From the NCBI GenBank assembly GCA_029207755.1, contig JARCOQ010000009.1, forward strand, positions 31,084,914 through 31,148,913: a DNA stretch of 64,000 nucleotides. Reading direction: 5' to 3'. Source of the stretch: Chamaea fasciata. Lineage: Eukaryota > Chordata > Aves > Passeriformes > Sylviidae. This document shows, piece after piece, positions 1-11,964 of this stretch. Each line of letters begins with the position of its first letter. Position 1 is the first letter of the stretch. The position numbers and the translations under genes are program-made. The notes under the pieces are model-generated. The model did not search any database and had not been told where the DNA came from. It worked only from the letters and a program-made list of their open reading frames with translations.

Positions 1-264
1 ACCAGGTCACTCTCTGTGACCAGGTCTTGTCCTGGTGATGAAATACCCTTATCATATGGACAGGTTACACTAGGAAAGATAGAAAATCAGTCTTTGGCAC
101 CTAACTGTATTCTGGCTCTGTGAGTACCATAGTGAGGTGCAAAAGTGATGGAAAGATCAGAAGAAACATGGAATTTCAGGCCAGGGAATCTTGCTTGGTA
201 TGGGATTAGTTCCCTCTGTGGGCAGGGCTGGTGATGGGAGCTGCTGCTGGCACAGAACTGGAGG

Positions 265-1012
265 CACTGGTGGATCCACCTGGAGGCTGAGCTGACCTTC
301 AGTGGGACCTTGGGAGGCTGGAGAGTTGGGTGGAGAGGAACCTGATGAGGTTCAACCAGGGAAATGCAGGTCCTGCACCTGGGCAGGAACAACCCCCAGT
401 GCCAGCATGGGCTGGGGGGACCCGGAGCAGCTCTGCAGGGAAGGACCTGGGGCTGCTGGTGAGACACAAAGTGACCATGAGCAGACAGAGTGTCCTTGTG
501 GCCTGCAGGGCCAGTGGGATCCTGGGGACATCAGGAAGAGTGTGGCCAGCAGGTCAGGGAGGGATCCTGCCCCTCTGCCCTGGCCAGGTGAGGCACATCC
601 AGAGTGCTGTGTCCAGCTCTAGGCTCTGCAGTTCAAGAAGGACAAGGAACTACGGGAGAGGGTCCAGCAGAGGCCACAGAGATGATTTGGGGTCTGGAGC
701 ATCTCCCTGATGAGGAGAGGCTGTGGGAGCTGGGCCTGGTCAGGCTGGAGAAGGGAAGGCTGAGCAGGGATGCCATCAATCCACACAGACATCTCCAGGG
801 GGTGGCAGAGGAGGGTGCCAGCCTCTGTTCAGTGGTGCCAGTGACAGAATGAGGAGCAGTGGCCATACAACTCAAGTTCCACCCCAGCATGAGGAAGAAC
901 TCTCCATGCAGGGTGGCAGAGCCCTGGAACAGATGCCCAGGGAGAGTCTCCCTCTCTGGAGACATCCCAAACCCAACTAGATGTGTTCATGTGCCCCCCA
1001 CTCCAGGTTATC
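265..1012 (+). mobile_element. CR1 LINE, 5'-truncated, decayed, with end of reverse-transcriptase frame
   Basis: This stretch follows the last part of CR1 ORF2 and its 3' region. Near 330 it encodes a recognisable piece reading RNLMRFNQG, matching the conserved CR1 segment after the RT catalytic core. Near 500-560 it resembles the 'KSVASRS' part, and near 690-760 the 'GLEHLPDEERLWELGL' part. These pieces lie in different frames, so the copy has frameshifts and is dead. The 3' end fades near 1012 without a clean tail repeat. CR1 elements moved by target-primed reverse transcription, which explains the missing 5' part. The family call is firm; the exact ends are by eye. Confidence 0.85.
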
Positions 1013-2807
1013 TCCAGAGGCCCCTTCCAGCTCCAGCTCTTCTGGGATTCTGGGAATATTTCCTGTGCCAGTTTGTGGCCCTGCAGTGGGCAGTGTATAA
1101 TGCAGAGCTGGTGGTTTTGTCTGGTACTGCCCTGCCTTGCTCAGTGTGAGAATTCCAGGTGATTTTTACCTGCTAGGAGCCACAGCATTAATCCTTGACT
1201 GAGCAGGGACTGGAACAATTTCCTCAGGTGGTTTCATTATGCTCTGGGAAATTGTCTTGGCTCCCAAGCATTTCAGGCTGAGGACACTGGCAATTCTTTA
1301 TAAAGCCCCCCTCAGCACAGCTGTGCATCACAGCACCTCTGTTTAAGGCATGGGCTCATTTTCCAGTTCACAGAGGGAACATCAGCACATCCTGGGGTCA
1401 TCTCTGCATCCTCAGGGTTGGCAGTTCCTGCTGTCAACATCCTGTAACTAGTGTTTGGGTGCTGAATTATTTAGTGTTCTGTGTTTCATAGCTGCTGAAG
1501 GGATGAATTTTATTTACTGCCTCAGGAGCTGGTTCTTCCATGTCTGAGTAGGTGGGTATTCATGGAGAGAGCTCTTCACTCACTGCCCTTGCACTCCCCA
1601 GATTTGTTTCTCCTAGCTAAGGAACAGATTCCCTCTCTCTAGGAAGGGAGAGCCATGTAAACTCTTGTTTAAAGGATGGAAAAAGAGTTGGGGTTTTTTT
1701 TATTGCCTAATCTCATGGGGAGTAAAAACATTTTTATTATAAAACACCACACTGCCTTATCCCCTCTCACAATTCCACCTCTCCTGGGCCATTCTGAACA
1801 ACAGGTTCTTCACAAGTTTGAGATCAATGAAAGGAGTCTGTGGGATTTTAGTCTTTCACTGATTTAAAGTCTCTCACAGTCGCAGCAGTTTAAGTAGACA
1901 CTACAAAAAGGTGGAAAGAACCTCTGTGTTAAACTCTGTAAAGTCACAGAGTCACAGAGTGACTCTGGATAAAGCATGGGTTTTAATTCCAAATCTATTT
2001 TATTTCCTACAAGGCCTTAATGTTATTATTTGTAGCTATAAAGACATGGCTGACATAGAATAGACCGTATTTTTATCTCATTAGGAAAAAAAGTTTCAGT
2101 ATTTATGGTCTTGAATTAATTGGGTGATTGGTTTTGTTTTAAACATGGTTTAGGTGACTCTACCGTGACTTTACAAAAGCAAGGTGATCCTGAGGTCCCC
2201 TCACTACCTGCAGTGTGAGGTCTCAGAAAGGTTTAGCAAAAAATGTTAATTTTATTATATAGTTAAAAGTCACTACAAATGTGAAAATTACACAAAACCT
2301 ATCTAGATCTTGTTTGCTTTTAGTTGAAAACTTTTTTTTTTTTTTTAAATGTAACCTTAGTGTAGCATGGTTTGGTGATTTTTGGTTGGTTTTTTGTGGT
2401 CTGGTTTGTGTGCCCATGGTCAAAACCCCTTTCTTAAAACACAATAAGGAGAAGCCATTTTAATAAGTTTAATTTTGTTGTGAATCTCATTGTGTGTATT
2501 CAGTAGGCTGACTCTTACCTTTTTATTTGTTTTAGAAAAGAACAGGGCAGATCTTAATTTTTTTTTAGTTTTTCAAAACACAGCAGTGTCTGTTAAAATT
2601 AATTAGAGTTGAAGGTCAGTGTGTCAGTGCTGCCGGAGTTGTTATGACACATTTTTAGGAGCTGAATCGCAGCAGCATTTAGAATCACAATCAGCAAAAT
2701 TCAGTGAGAGGAGCTGAGGGAGGATGCTGATTAAACTTCTGCTTATGCTGTTGCTCCCGTGCTGATTTAAAAGAAAAAAAAAATCACCCTTAAAAGGGTA
2801 ATATTGT
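1013..2807. other. Unique AT-rich DNA, no gene seen
   Basis: I see no convincing exon or interspersed repeat here. A perfect small inverted repeat lies at 1947-1967 (9-base arms CAGAGTCAC and GTGACTCTG around a 3-base loop). A poly(T) run lies near 2330-2346. The short open frames have no flanking splice signals. Confidence 0.5.
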
Positions 2808-2866
2808 GGGGTCAGGAGTTGGACTGCATCCTCATGGGTCCCTGGCAACCCAGGATTCTGTGATTC
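2808..2866 (+). mobile_element. CR1 LINE 3'-tail fragment
   Basis: A short fragment with the CR1 end pattern: GGAGTTGGACTGCATCCT, then a decayed 'AGGATTCTGTGATTCC' tail. Only the last 60 bases or so of the element are present. Confidence 0.65.
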
Positions 2867-4574
2867 CAGACAGAAATTCTCTAACTTGCCAAAATAAACA
2901 ACCAAACAATCTTTTCATTCACTTCAGATTCACTCGAGGGTTTTTTTTTTTACCTTTAAATCAGTGTACATGGAAAATAAAATCTGACAGGCAGGCTGAG
3001 AATGCAGCATTTCAAAGGCAGTGAATCAGGGAGGTTTGACCATTCCCTCTGCCTGGTTCCCTTGCTATGCCGATGGCATCTGGAATTTTGGATGGGAGAG
3101 GGAAGAGCTGCTCTCTGCTGTACCAACCCAAGGCTTTCCCTGGATGTGGGCATCAACCTTCCCTTCCTGCTGCTGGCACAGGCACGGGGTGGTCCCTGGC
3201 CCTCTGATGTTTAAAGGGAGATGTCAAAGACAAATCCCTCATCTTGGGAACTTGGGGAATGCTGTTCTGCCGTCTCTGTTAGTGCAGGAAATCAGATTTT
3301 GAAGAATCTGCTTGGGTTCTGGTCCTTTGGCTTGGAATTTAATTCCTACCACTCATTTATGTACACAAAGCAGGTCAGCAGATCATGAGGGGGCTGGAAG
3401 ATTGAATTTGAATTTCTCTCATCTCTGAGAGCTCTTGTCTCACCTGAAACCATCCTGCTCCTTTCCTTGAAGAGAAAATCCTTCCTTTTTTCTCTGTTAA
3501 GGACATCAATGAACAAATTGGAAAATCTGAGCTGAGCTACTAATACGTGCAAGATGTTAAAGAATCTTGGCTAATCAAGAGAATGTATTCAAGTCTGTTA
3601 TTACTGAAAGTTAATCTGGTGAGCATTTATAGGTTTTCGACCTGGAATGGCAACTGAAAATGAATAATTTTGTATTACAGAATGTTTTCATGTGGTTAGG
3701 AATGGTACAATGCTGCGAAAGCTGTACCAATTCTAGACTTGCTATTTATTTAACGTTTGTTTAAGAATTAGGTTTGTATCAAGAATTAAAAGGATTACAT
3801 TAAAATTAGAGATGATTAGGTGAACTGTTATGCCAGTTATGGGAAATTTAAAAATAGCTTCAGGTATAATAAGCAACTTCATTATATTAATGCTAAATAT
3901 TTTCCTATCATTAAAAATTTAAAGAATGTTCCAAATGTTATTTTAGCTCCTAGGGAGGGAAAAATCCTAATTTTTTTACAGTTATTGCCTTTTTTAAATG
4001 AACTGTTACCTACAAAGTATTTTCAGAGCATTTCACTGATCTCAGAGAAAATACTCTAAAAAAATATCATCCAGCTTGAAGTGAAAGAGCCATTTGAGTT
4101 ATTTTCTGTTTCTTCCCTCAACACCTAATATGAAATTAATTTATTAAATGTCTGAAACGACTCCAGAGCAGTGCTGCACTGCTCCTGCTAGTTTTGATTT
4201 CCTCAAAAGTGCATTGTTGTTTTCACTTGGAAAAAAAACCGAACTGTGCTTGCTGGAAATAGCAATGAGATGCACAGATGAGAGGGATTGTCATGGGAAC
4301 GTTTCATCATCCATGGGCAGCAGCTCATGATCCTGCTGGAGATTCCTTGTGTGGACTGGGAGAATTCATTCCCTCCCTGCCCTTCCCCCAGCCAGGAGGG
4401 TGAAGCCCTGTCTGACCAGGGGGTTTCAGGGATAACAAGGCCACACACAAAAATAAATGATTATTTTTTTGTGGGAGGGGGGGGATGAGATTGCTTTGTG
4501 TCCAGGCACAGATATGCTGAAATCTGCTTTTTGTTCTTATTCTCTGCCTCTAACGTTTCTTGGGGACTCCTCAG
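2867..4574. other. Unique AT-rich DNA; one weak minus-strand exon candidate
   Basis: Mostly AT-rich unique sequence with poly(T/A) runs near 2941 and 4460. A weak minus-strand exon candidate at 3444-3493 is listed separately. Nothing else is supported. Confidence 0.45.
3444..3493 (-). other. Weak candidate coding exon, unknown gene
   Basis: Read on the minus strand, a pyrimidine-rich tract ending in AACAG is followed by 50 bases with one open frame (EKRKDFLFKERSRMVS), then the donor GTGAGA. The frame is also open upstream of the acceptor. Fifty open bases between an AG and a GT arise by chance fairly often in 128 kb of two-strand sequence, so this is a weak call. The product is not recognised. 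Confidence 0.15.
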
Positions 4575-4719
4575 GAGCAGCCTTCGCCACCACCAAGTGG
4601 TGTCAGGAGTGATTTTGGTGTCATCAAAACTCATTTCCTACCTTGAGTGTTTCCCTACAGCCACGTCCCCACTGCTCTGGGGGCAGAGCCTGACTTACAG
4701 ATTTATGAACTTATTTAAG
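4575..4719 (+). CDS. Candidate internal coding exon, unknown gene
   Basis: A pyrimidine-rich tract (about 4530-4572) ends in CTCAG. It is followed by 145 bases open in one frame, and then AAG|GTTTGT, a usable though not strong donor. The translation has a mix typical of a helical protein, with segments such as VVSGVILVSSKLISYLE and LTYRFMNLFK. The exon would begin on the third base of a codon and end in phase 0. A phase-consistent partner lies at 5468-5575. I do not recognise the protein. An armadillo-like, leucine-rich helical repeat protein is possible but unproven. A chance open frame is the main alternative. Confidence 0.3.
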
Positions 4720-5467
4720 GTTTGTACAAGAGCAAAAGAAACTTTGCTTCTTGTTCCTTCCTCAGCCTCGTTGTAAATGCAGCCAGTGCCCTTCAGGGGG
4801 CAAGAGGGGGAGAGTGTCAGGATGTTCCTGCCTTGAAAACTGCAGCCTGGGAAAAGCCAAATGAGTAAAGGGAAGTTCTTTGGTCCTGGAATTCCTCCTA
4901 ATTCTCAGTTTTAGCGAGCTTTAGTCACATCCCTGCTTGTTCTGTGTGTTTCGCCTCGTCCAAACTCAGTTACTACAGCATTAAATATTGTCTGTGTGCT
5001 TATGAATGTATAAAATAATGGGAGAAATAGAATTATGACAGTGATCCATGGATGTGTTTTGGAAATCATACACAAGCACAAGGAACCATCAATCTAGTCC
5101 TGCAACAGTTTTCAAATTTATTGAGCCTGTGTACTGAAAATCTTAAATGAACTCATGTATTTTAAATCACCGTGTTTGGCACAGCTGGGCTTTTTTTTGG
5201 TGATGTGGTCAAATGACCTCAGAAAATACTTATTTTGAAGTAAACTCCCTCTTGCTGAAATCAAGGCTGTTACTTGAAGGATGGGTAGGAGAATACACTC
5301 AAAGGCATTAGTTATAAATCAAACCAATCCCTTCTCTGCAAAGCCTTGATTTATGCACGTCAAATTAACTTTTCCAAACTTGCTGTAATTTATCTCAAAC
5401 ACAGGACTTCTCAGAAAAAGGGAAATGAAATGTATTTGTGCTGTGCACTCAAGGTAAAATTTTTGAG

Positions 5468-5575
5468 TCAGTATTAATCAGGAGCAATGTGTTCCAGGAT
5501 GAAGGGAACGTAATTCAGCAGATTCCTTTGGAGCAGCAGTTGTTCTCCTGGCTGACAGAGGGACCAGAAAAAATG
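5468..5575 (+). CDS. Candidate internal coding exon, unknown gene
   Basis: The frame is open from 5429 to a strong donor, ATG|GTAAGA, at 5575/5576. It includes IQQIPLEQQLFSWLTEGPEK. Possible acceptors are at 5453 (CTCAAG) and 5467 (TTTGAG). The second gives a phase 0 to phase 0 exon of 36 codons that joins in frame to the neighbouring candidates at 4575-4719 and 8049-8174. The polypyrimidine tract is only moderate, which lowers confidence. No family is recognised. Confidence 0.3.
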
Positions 5576-8048
5576 GTAAGAAAACTTCTTCTTTTAACTG
5601 GAAAGTGTGTCTTCAATTCTCTCCCTCTCTCTTTTTTTTTTTTTTTGTTTTTAATTCACTATATTAATAATCTGAAAATGCATATTAGGAGTTTTGATGG
5701 CAAAGTGTTGAACAGATAAAACAGGTAAAGATTAAACTGTTTAACTGGAATTGTGTAATAGTAAAGAAAGTGTGATGGTTCATTACCACCAGAGGTATAA
5801 CTGATATGTCATTTTTGCTGTTCTGCATGTACAAAAAATAGTTCTGGAGTCTGGGATAGATTTATTATTCTTCATTGATTGCCTCATTCTGTAGCAGGAG
5901 GTTTCTGGCAGTAAAGCAGCAGAACTGTCACATCCATCATGATGTGTCAGAGATGTGTCAGGGCTGGGGCTCTTTTTTGAACTTTACTGCTCCTGAAAAA
6001 TGTAGCTGAGCATTATAGGCAGAAGTCTGACATTTCCAAGATGAAAATCAATCTTTTTTTATGTGGTGATTCTCAAAGCAGACTTGAGCTTTGATTGCAC
6101 AAGGGGTGGTAACACACGTTGGGGGATACAACAGGGACACCAAATAATTTGGGTAACAGATATGGCAGGTGTTCTGTAATGAATATAAATTGGAGAAATG
6201 ATCACAGAAGAGACACTCAAGTCAAGATGGCACAGCAAACATTGATCTGCTGCTGTCACAGCTGGGAACCTGAAGGTGTTTCTTTGTGTATTCATGTATT
6301 TTGTTGTATTTCTTTTTAAAGATGGGGATTAACCAGGTAAATACAGCGTACTGTGAATTTATATTCCATATTATGCCATATTTAGCAGGGGGAAAAAAAG
6401 AAGAATTGTTAAAATTAATTCCTAAAAGCATGAGAAGCAACAAGAGGTCCTATTGTACAGGAAGGGAGGGCATATGAAACACTTTGAGCTTTAAAATGAA
6501 TGCTAAAAAAAAATGTTCAAGCAGTCTTTATAATTGTAAGTACCTTGAAAAAAGGAAAGTCGTTGTGTCACAGGTCCAGGGGCTCAGCACCTGGGCATTA
6601 TGGTGTTATTAGAGACAAAAAAGGACAGTTTTGTGCTGGCAGCTGTGTCTAGAGGCAGCAGAGGTCTGAGGAGAAGGGCAGCATGGAGCCACAAACAGCC
6701 AGACAAGCACAAATTTTTAGATGCTGGGAGTGTGATGAGAAAATATTTTGATGTTGGGTTATTGCCCAGGGAAGATGTTTGGAAATAATGAGCAGAGCAG
6801 TCTTGTTTTCTCATTTTTTTTTTTCAGGGAAATATCTAAGTAAACAAGATGATGATGTGATACTCAGTTATCCCTGTCTAAGAGGAAGGAACATGGAAAT
6901 TCCATGTAGTAGCCACTTTCAAAGATCAGTTTCAAGACAAGTTGCTATTGAAATCAGGAGGTTTCAGCTTGGTTGTTCCTCAGTTTAACCACTCAAATGC
7001 ATGCTGATTTTCCCCACAAATAATGCCCTGTCAGCCACAAAACACTACCTCAATTTTGTTAAGGAGTTTAGCAAGGTGTGAAATGCATGCTTAGGGATGG
7101 AAAAGTTTCATCCCTCTGAGTTTCTAACAATTATTTAATTTAGGACAAACAGCAAAAGTCCCTATAGCACACTAGTAGTCTGAAGTTTAAACAAGATGAC
7201 AGGTAAGATGGATTGATAATTTCTCATCCCTACAGTTATTAATTATAAGATGAAGAAAGGAATATTGGTGATTTCCAAACTAAAGGCACTGAGAGAAGCA
7301 AATCCACTCCACTCCAGAGTGGACTCCATTAACACAGATTGCCTTCAGCCCACTAAGCCACAGCACTGAGCTGTTTTAAGCAAGAGTTTGTTCCTAAAAC
7401 TCTGGAAGCCAAGGAATTAAACCCCACCCGAGTTTTAAAAGCATGTTTTCTGAGCCTTAATAGAACGACACTTTGTCTTACTTTTGTGTCTCCAGTCATG
7501 CAGGAAATTAGAGGGCTGGCTTCTTCCTGCAGACTTTGGGTTTCAGGCTTCAGGCTCAATTTGGCAGCTTATATTGCTCAAATTGGCTTGTAAATGAGAT
7601 ATTTGTTTCTAAAGTGCAACTGATATCAACTTGCTTACAAATACTTACAATGTGGACATGTCTCTCATTTGATTCTGTAATTATATGATGGTTTTTCTTG
7701 TCAAGAGAGCTTAGAAACTTAATATTGATTTATGTTCCTGAGTTTCTGAAACTGCAATGTGTCATTGTTGAGCATAATTTAGAGTGGCCTTTTTTTCTTC
7801 CCTCTAATCTTGTACGTGCCAAGCTTGAGCTCATTTGGGGCTGGAACAATCTCAAAAATCATTTAACCCTTATGTGAGTGTGGTGACAGTGGCGTGGAGG
7901 AAGATGATGTCATTGAGGTGTCTGATTTCTTTTTGATTATCTGTTTGCTATGAAATTTTCAGTCAAGGCCATGAATAAACTCAGCATGAGATTATTAACA
8001 TTCCTATCTCTTGGATATCCTGTGAGGCTTTATCTTCTCCTGAGACAG
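5576..8048. other. Unique AT-rich DNA between two candidate exons
   Basis: If the exon calls are right, this is an intron. It has AT-rich unique sequence, a poly(T) run near 5631-5646 and no recognisable interspersed repeat. A minus-strand open segment near 7476-7560 ends at a GTAAGA donor but lacks a believable acceptor. Confidence 0.4.
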
Positions 8049-8174
8049 CAGAAGGTGGATGTGGATGCTCTGCTTGCCTGTGTCCAAAACGCACTGGAGG
8101 TGCTGCAAAGGGCTGTGCTGACATCCCAAAGTCAGCCAGACCTTGAAGGGATCTGTCTAGGCCTTCTCAGTAAA
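8049..8174 (+). CDS. Candidate internal coding exon, leucine-rich helical protein of unknown family
   Basis: A strong donor AAA|GTGAGT follows a long open frame running from at least 7950. An acceptor after 8048 (pyrimidine-rich, ending GAGACAG) gives 42 codons, phase 0 at both ends. An alternative acceptor at 7962 (TTTTCAG, with a good pyrimidine tract) would give a 212-base exon but in a different phase. The peptide is rich in Leu, Val, Gln and Ala (for example VDVDALLACVQNALEVLQRA) and looks amphipathic helical. This is the most protein-like unique segment in the window. I cannot name the gene. Confidence 0.38.
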
Positions 8175-8283
8175 GTGAGTTCCTCAATGCTGCCAAAAAT
8201 GTTTTTAAAATTAAAAAATGGTAGGGTATGATGGAATAAAAACCTCAGTCTTTCTTATGAACAAGGAAAAAAAAAAGATAAAA

Positions 8284-8337
8284 TATTGAGATATCTTCCA
8301 ACCCAACCCATTCTAAGACTCTACAATTCTATGATTA
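8284..8337 (+). mobile_element. CR1 LINE 3'-tail fragment
   Basis: Only the terminal CR1 motif survives: 'ATCTTCCAACCCAACCCATT' followed by the AATTCTATGATT tail. An A-run just upstream (8265-8275) is not part of CR1. Confidence 0.65.
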
Positions 8338-10265
8338 GTAGATTCTCTGTTGTAATAATACATTAAAGGAGAAATGTATTATTACATTTAAGGAACACGG
8401 TGGTATATTTGTTTTCTGTCAGGTTTTTCCCTTGTATTTGCATTCTAGACCATCTGTAGAAGCCCAGACAAACTGCAGTCTGTGCTCTAAAGTCTCTGTT
8501 GATACCACTGCATCACAATTCCCCAGTTCAATGGAGGCTGCCATTGAGCTGATGTATTTAACATGTAGATAAATAAATGCACAAACCTGGTCCATATTTT
8601 CAATTCATTTTCATAGCAAGAATAAAATCGTGACGTTGAGACTTTATTTCAGCTTTTGCATTGATAAATCGGGGGTGTTCTGAACATTAAATTCTCCTGG
8701 AATTTCTTTTGAAGCGTGGTGCATTATTTGAGAGACAGTTTGTGGGATGTGGAAATGAATTTTTGACACATGTTGACGATGTGATCAGAGCTCTCAATTT
8801 CCCAGATGAAATGGAAATGAGGAGCTGATCTGGCAGTGTCTGGATCAGGTGAGCTGTTTGTCATGGATACTTTTGTCTGTGTGCTGAACCTGTGCTCCCC
8901 ACTCTCTGACCTGGGATCACACAAGGAAGTGTGGGATGTAGGCAGGAGTTTGGGCTATTTGGTTTCATTTGCATTGGGAGATTTTTTTGTTGTTGTTGTT
9001 AACTCAGTGTTATTAACCATTCAAATTTATTCAGCTCAGTATGAAGTGTTGAGGTTTCAGGACTGCTGTGCTCACCCCACAAGTTTCTTTAACTGGGAGA
9101 GGATAATTCCTGTCAGGTGGAAGGTTTGAGTAGCTCAAACAACGCAACTTTCCTCTGAGGGCTGGTTGCTTGTGGGATCGAGGGCAGTGGTGGGTTGCAG
9201 TTTTAAGAGGATCATCAGAAGCATGAGGTGAGGAGGAATCCAGCAGAGAGAGGTGGTGAGGTGGGCAAAGCTCGTGGAGCTTCCCAACTGCCTTGTCGCG
9301 GTGACAACCCCAGGAACTGTTAATTTATTTGCTATTTGATGAGTGAAGCAACATTTCTGTGCCTTCACCGACTGGCTGGTGTCAGAGGGGGTTGTTTATC
9401 ATCAAGTTTTGTCCTTGTGGAGGGAGCCAGGCACAGGCTCAAATTGGTGCATGGTCACAGGGGCACATACCTGAGGGGAAGTGTCCATATGCAATTGTTC
9501 TTTCCTAGTTGTTCACAGCTGGGAAGTGCAGGATGTACACCAGCAGTGATATCTGTTCAGTTTTTCTATCCAAAACCCCCTCCCAGATGTGCCTTTAATG
9601 ACTCTTTAATTCTGAACCGTTTCCATCTCTGATAAAATTGCATTAACTACTCACGTTTTTGTATTCGCTTTCCTGTGAAACAGAATAAATTTTCTTGGTG
9701 TTATTTCACAGCATGCTGGAACAAACTGAAATCCAGGATCTGTAGTGTTTGTGTCATCAGAGGAGATCTTTGAAACACAGGCTGAAGCAGCAGAAGTGTT
9801 CTGCACTCACTGGGGGTGCATTTGTGCCTTGAGGATTATAAAACCAGGATGTTTTCCCATCCTGTACTGACAGATTTGCTGGCAGAAATATGTAGGGTAG
9901 GTCAGGTGACTATTTAGTGACGCTGTCACCTTTTCAATTCATTTAGGAGAGTGTGGGCCAGCAGGGGCCCCTTGCTACCTGTTGTAAACAAGAGGGAGTG
10001 TTAGGTTTTCCTTCACCCGCCCAGAACAGCCTTTCTGCAACAGCACCATCCAAATCCCCTTATATCTGTGTCCATGGAATGCTTTTGGAGCTGTTTATAT
10101 CTCCAAAGCAGACTGTCAGAGGTGTGGAGGAAGGGGAGGGGGTACTGTTTCCCCCAGCAATGTTTTGGGACAGAAGGGGGGGATTGTTAAGAACAACCCA
10201 AAGCTTCCACAGTGTCATTTGCCTATTCTCTGAGAAAATTGGTGTGGGGCAGTTGATTGTGGACC
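8338..10265. other. Unique sequence, no gene seen
   Basis: I found no exon with good splice sites on both sides. A candidate at 8803-8849 has good borders (TTTCCCAG acceptor, GTGAGC donor), but all three frames have stops. The stretch near 10,000-10,260 is GC-richer and is not recognised as a repeat. Confidence 0.45.
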
Positions 10266-10831
10266 CAAAAGGCCAATGGCCCCTGGGCTGTGCCAGCCAT
10301 GGGGTGGCCACAGGCCCAGGGCAGGGCCCGTCCCCTGGGCTGGCCCTGCCGAGGGACCTCCAGGGCTGTGCCCAGTGCTGTCCCTCCTGGCCAGAGAGCC
10401 CCGGAGGGGCTGGAGCGTGTCCAGGGAAGGGAAGGGAGCTGGGGAAGGGGCTGGAGCCCCAGGAGAGGCTGAGGGAGCTGGGAAAGGGGCTCAGCCTGGA
10501 GAAAAGGAGGCTCAGGGGGGACCTTGTGGCTCTGCACAACTCCTGACAGGAGGGGACAGCCAAGGGGGGGTCGGGCTCTGCTCCCAGGGAACAGGGACGG
10601 GACAAGGGGAAACGGCCTCAGGCTGTGCCAGGGGAGGCTCAGCTTGGACAGCAGCAGGAATTTCTGCATGGAAAGGGTGCTGAGGTCTTGTCAGGGGCTG
10701 CCCAGGGAGGTGATGGAGTCCCAGTCGCTGGAGGTGTCCTGGAGGTGGCACTGAGTGCTCTGGGCTGGGGACACGGTGGGCATCGGGCACAGCTGGGACT
10801 CCATGGGCTTTTCCAGGCTCAGTGATTTTTG
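10266..10831 (+). mobile_element. CR1 LINE copy, young subfamily, 5'-truncated
   Basis: It covers the end of CR1 ORF2 (GCCAATGGC... to GGCTGGAGCGTGTCCAG) and the 3' untranslated part (GGGAAACGGCCTCA, TTTCTGCATGGAAAGGGTG, GGCTGCCCAGGGAGGT), ending near 10,831. Long overlapping frames on both strands here are products of the GC-rich repeat. It is nearly identical to the copy at about 60,302: I counted seven differences over about 440 aligned bases. Both are therefore young. Confidence 0.9.
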
Positions 10832-11044
10832 GCTCCCCAGCAGGGCTTCTGTGGTAACGAGGAGTTTGGTTTTCAGAACTGAAAATGAATAGTTGTTTCT
10901 AAAAGCCAAAAAGAGTTCCAGATGTAGGATCAGTAGTAACATTCTGAGATGTTTTTTCCTGTTCGTTTAATGCAGGCAGGCATCCACCTCTTGGGTTATT
11001 GGCACCTTCACATCTTAATGATTTCTGAGTTTTACTTCAGTTTT

Positions 11045-11178
11045 TTATCAAGGACAGGTTGGATGGGGCCCTGAGCAACCTGTTCTAGAGAGTGATATCC
11101 CTGCTTATGGCAGGGGGGTGGAATAGGAGATTTTTCAGTCGCCTTCCAAACCATTCCATGATTCTGTGATTCCAGTCA
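11045..11178 (+). mobile_element. CR1 LINE 3'-end fragment
   Basis: It shows the CR1 terminal pattern: a 'GACAGGTTGGATGGGGC' segment, a 'TTATGGCAGGGGGGTGGAA' segment, then CCATTCCATGATTCTGTGATTCC at the end. Confidence 0.85.
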
Positions 11179-11964
11179 AGTGTTCCATCTTGCCAGAGAA
11201 AAACCGGTGAGTCAGAGGTAAATACTGGCAAACATTCCATATGCCACAGTGTAATAATTTATGCTTGAAACAAGCTTGTGCATAAAGATCTCCTTCATGA
11301 AGTTACATCTCCTTCTCTTTGTAAAATGAGAGTCTGGAGGTGGTATATATCCCCAGTTGGAGGAACAGGTTTTGCAGTTTGCTTGGGTTTTGGGGGCATT
11401 GCTCCATAGACAATTCTGCCCACACAGTTACAAACTGGTGCCATGGCGTAGTAGATACGCTTTTCCATCTCTTTTTTTAACCCAACAGGTTTGTGTGATC
11501 AAACCTATTTTAAAAAATGTGTCTTTTCCCTAATGAATGTTTCTGATTCCTTCAAGGTTACAGGGACGTGGTTTCAAAGTATGAATCACTCTGTTGGGGG
11601 TTGTCTCAAAATTGGATGCAGATTTTGTCTCTTATAAAATTCAAAATTCTTAAATTCCTCTAAATTTATTTATGAAATATATATGTATATATAATATCCA
11701 TGTTATTAAATATATTTGCCTAATATATTTTGCATAGAGAGTTTGAATACTGACTGACCGTACACACCCTCTGACTCCCTCCACAGTATCTTAGAGAAGA
11801 CTAACTTAAAACTTAATTGACTCCCAGTTTTTATAAAGGATAAAAAGAAAAATAACCCTTTTTTATGCCTGATGTGAAATTCTCTGCGTTGCCTCAGCTT
11901 GAGGTTTACTGATTTCCATGTCTGTGATGTCAGGACTGGAGACAGGCCCCTCATCCCCAGCAGT
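11179..11964. other. Unique AT-rich DNA with a TA-rich patch
   Basis: No gene is seen. A TA-rich stretch with an ATATATGTATATATAATAT core lies near 11,676-11,700. Confidence 0.45.

Noticed and set aside
8803..8849. Segment with good acceptor (TTTCCCAG) and donor (GTGAGC)
   Set aside because: All three frames have stops.
10060..10825. Long open frames (up to 197 codons) on both strands
   Set aside because: They lie in, or run into, a GC-rich CR1 copy that lacks A/T-rich stop codons. The same frames recur at 22.3, 35.8 and 60.3 kb.
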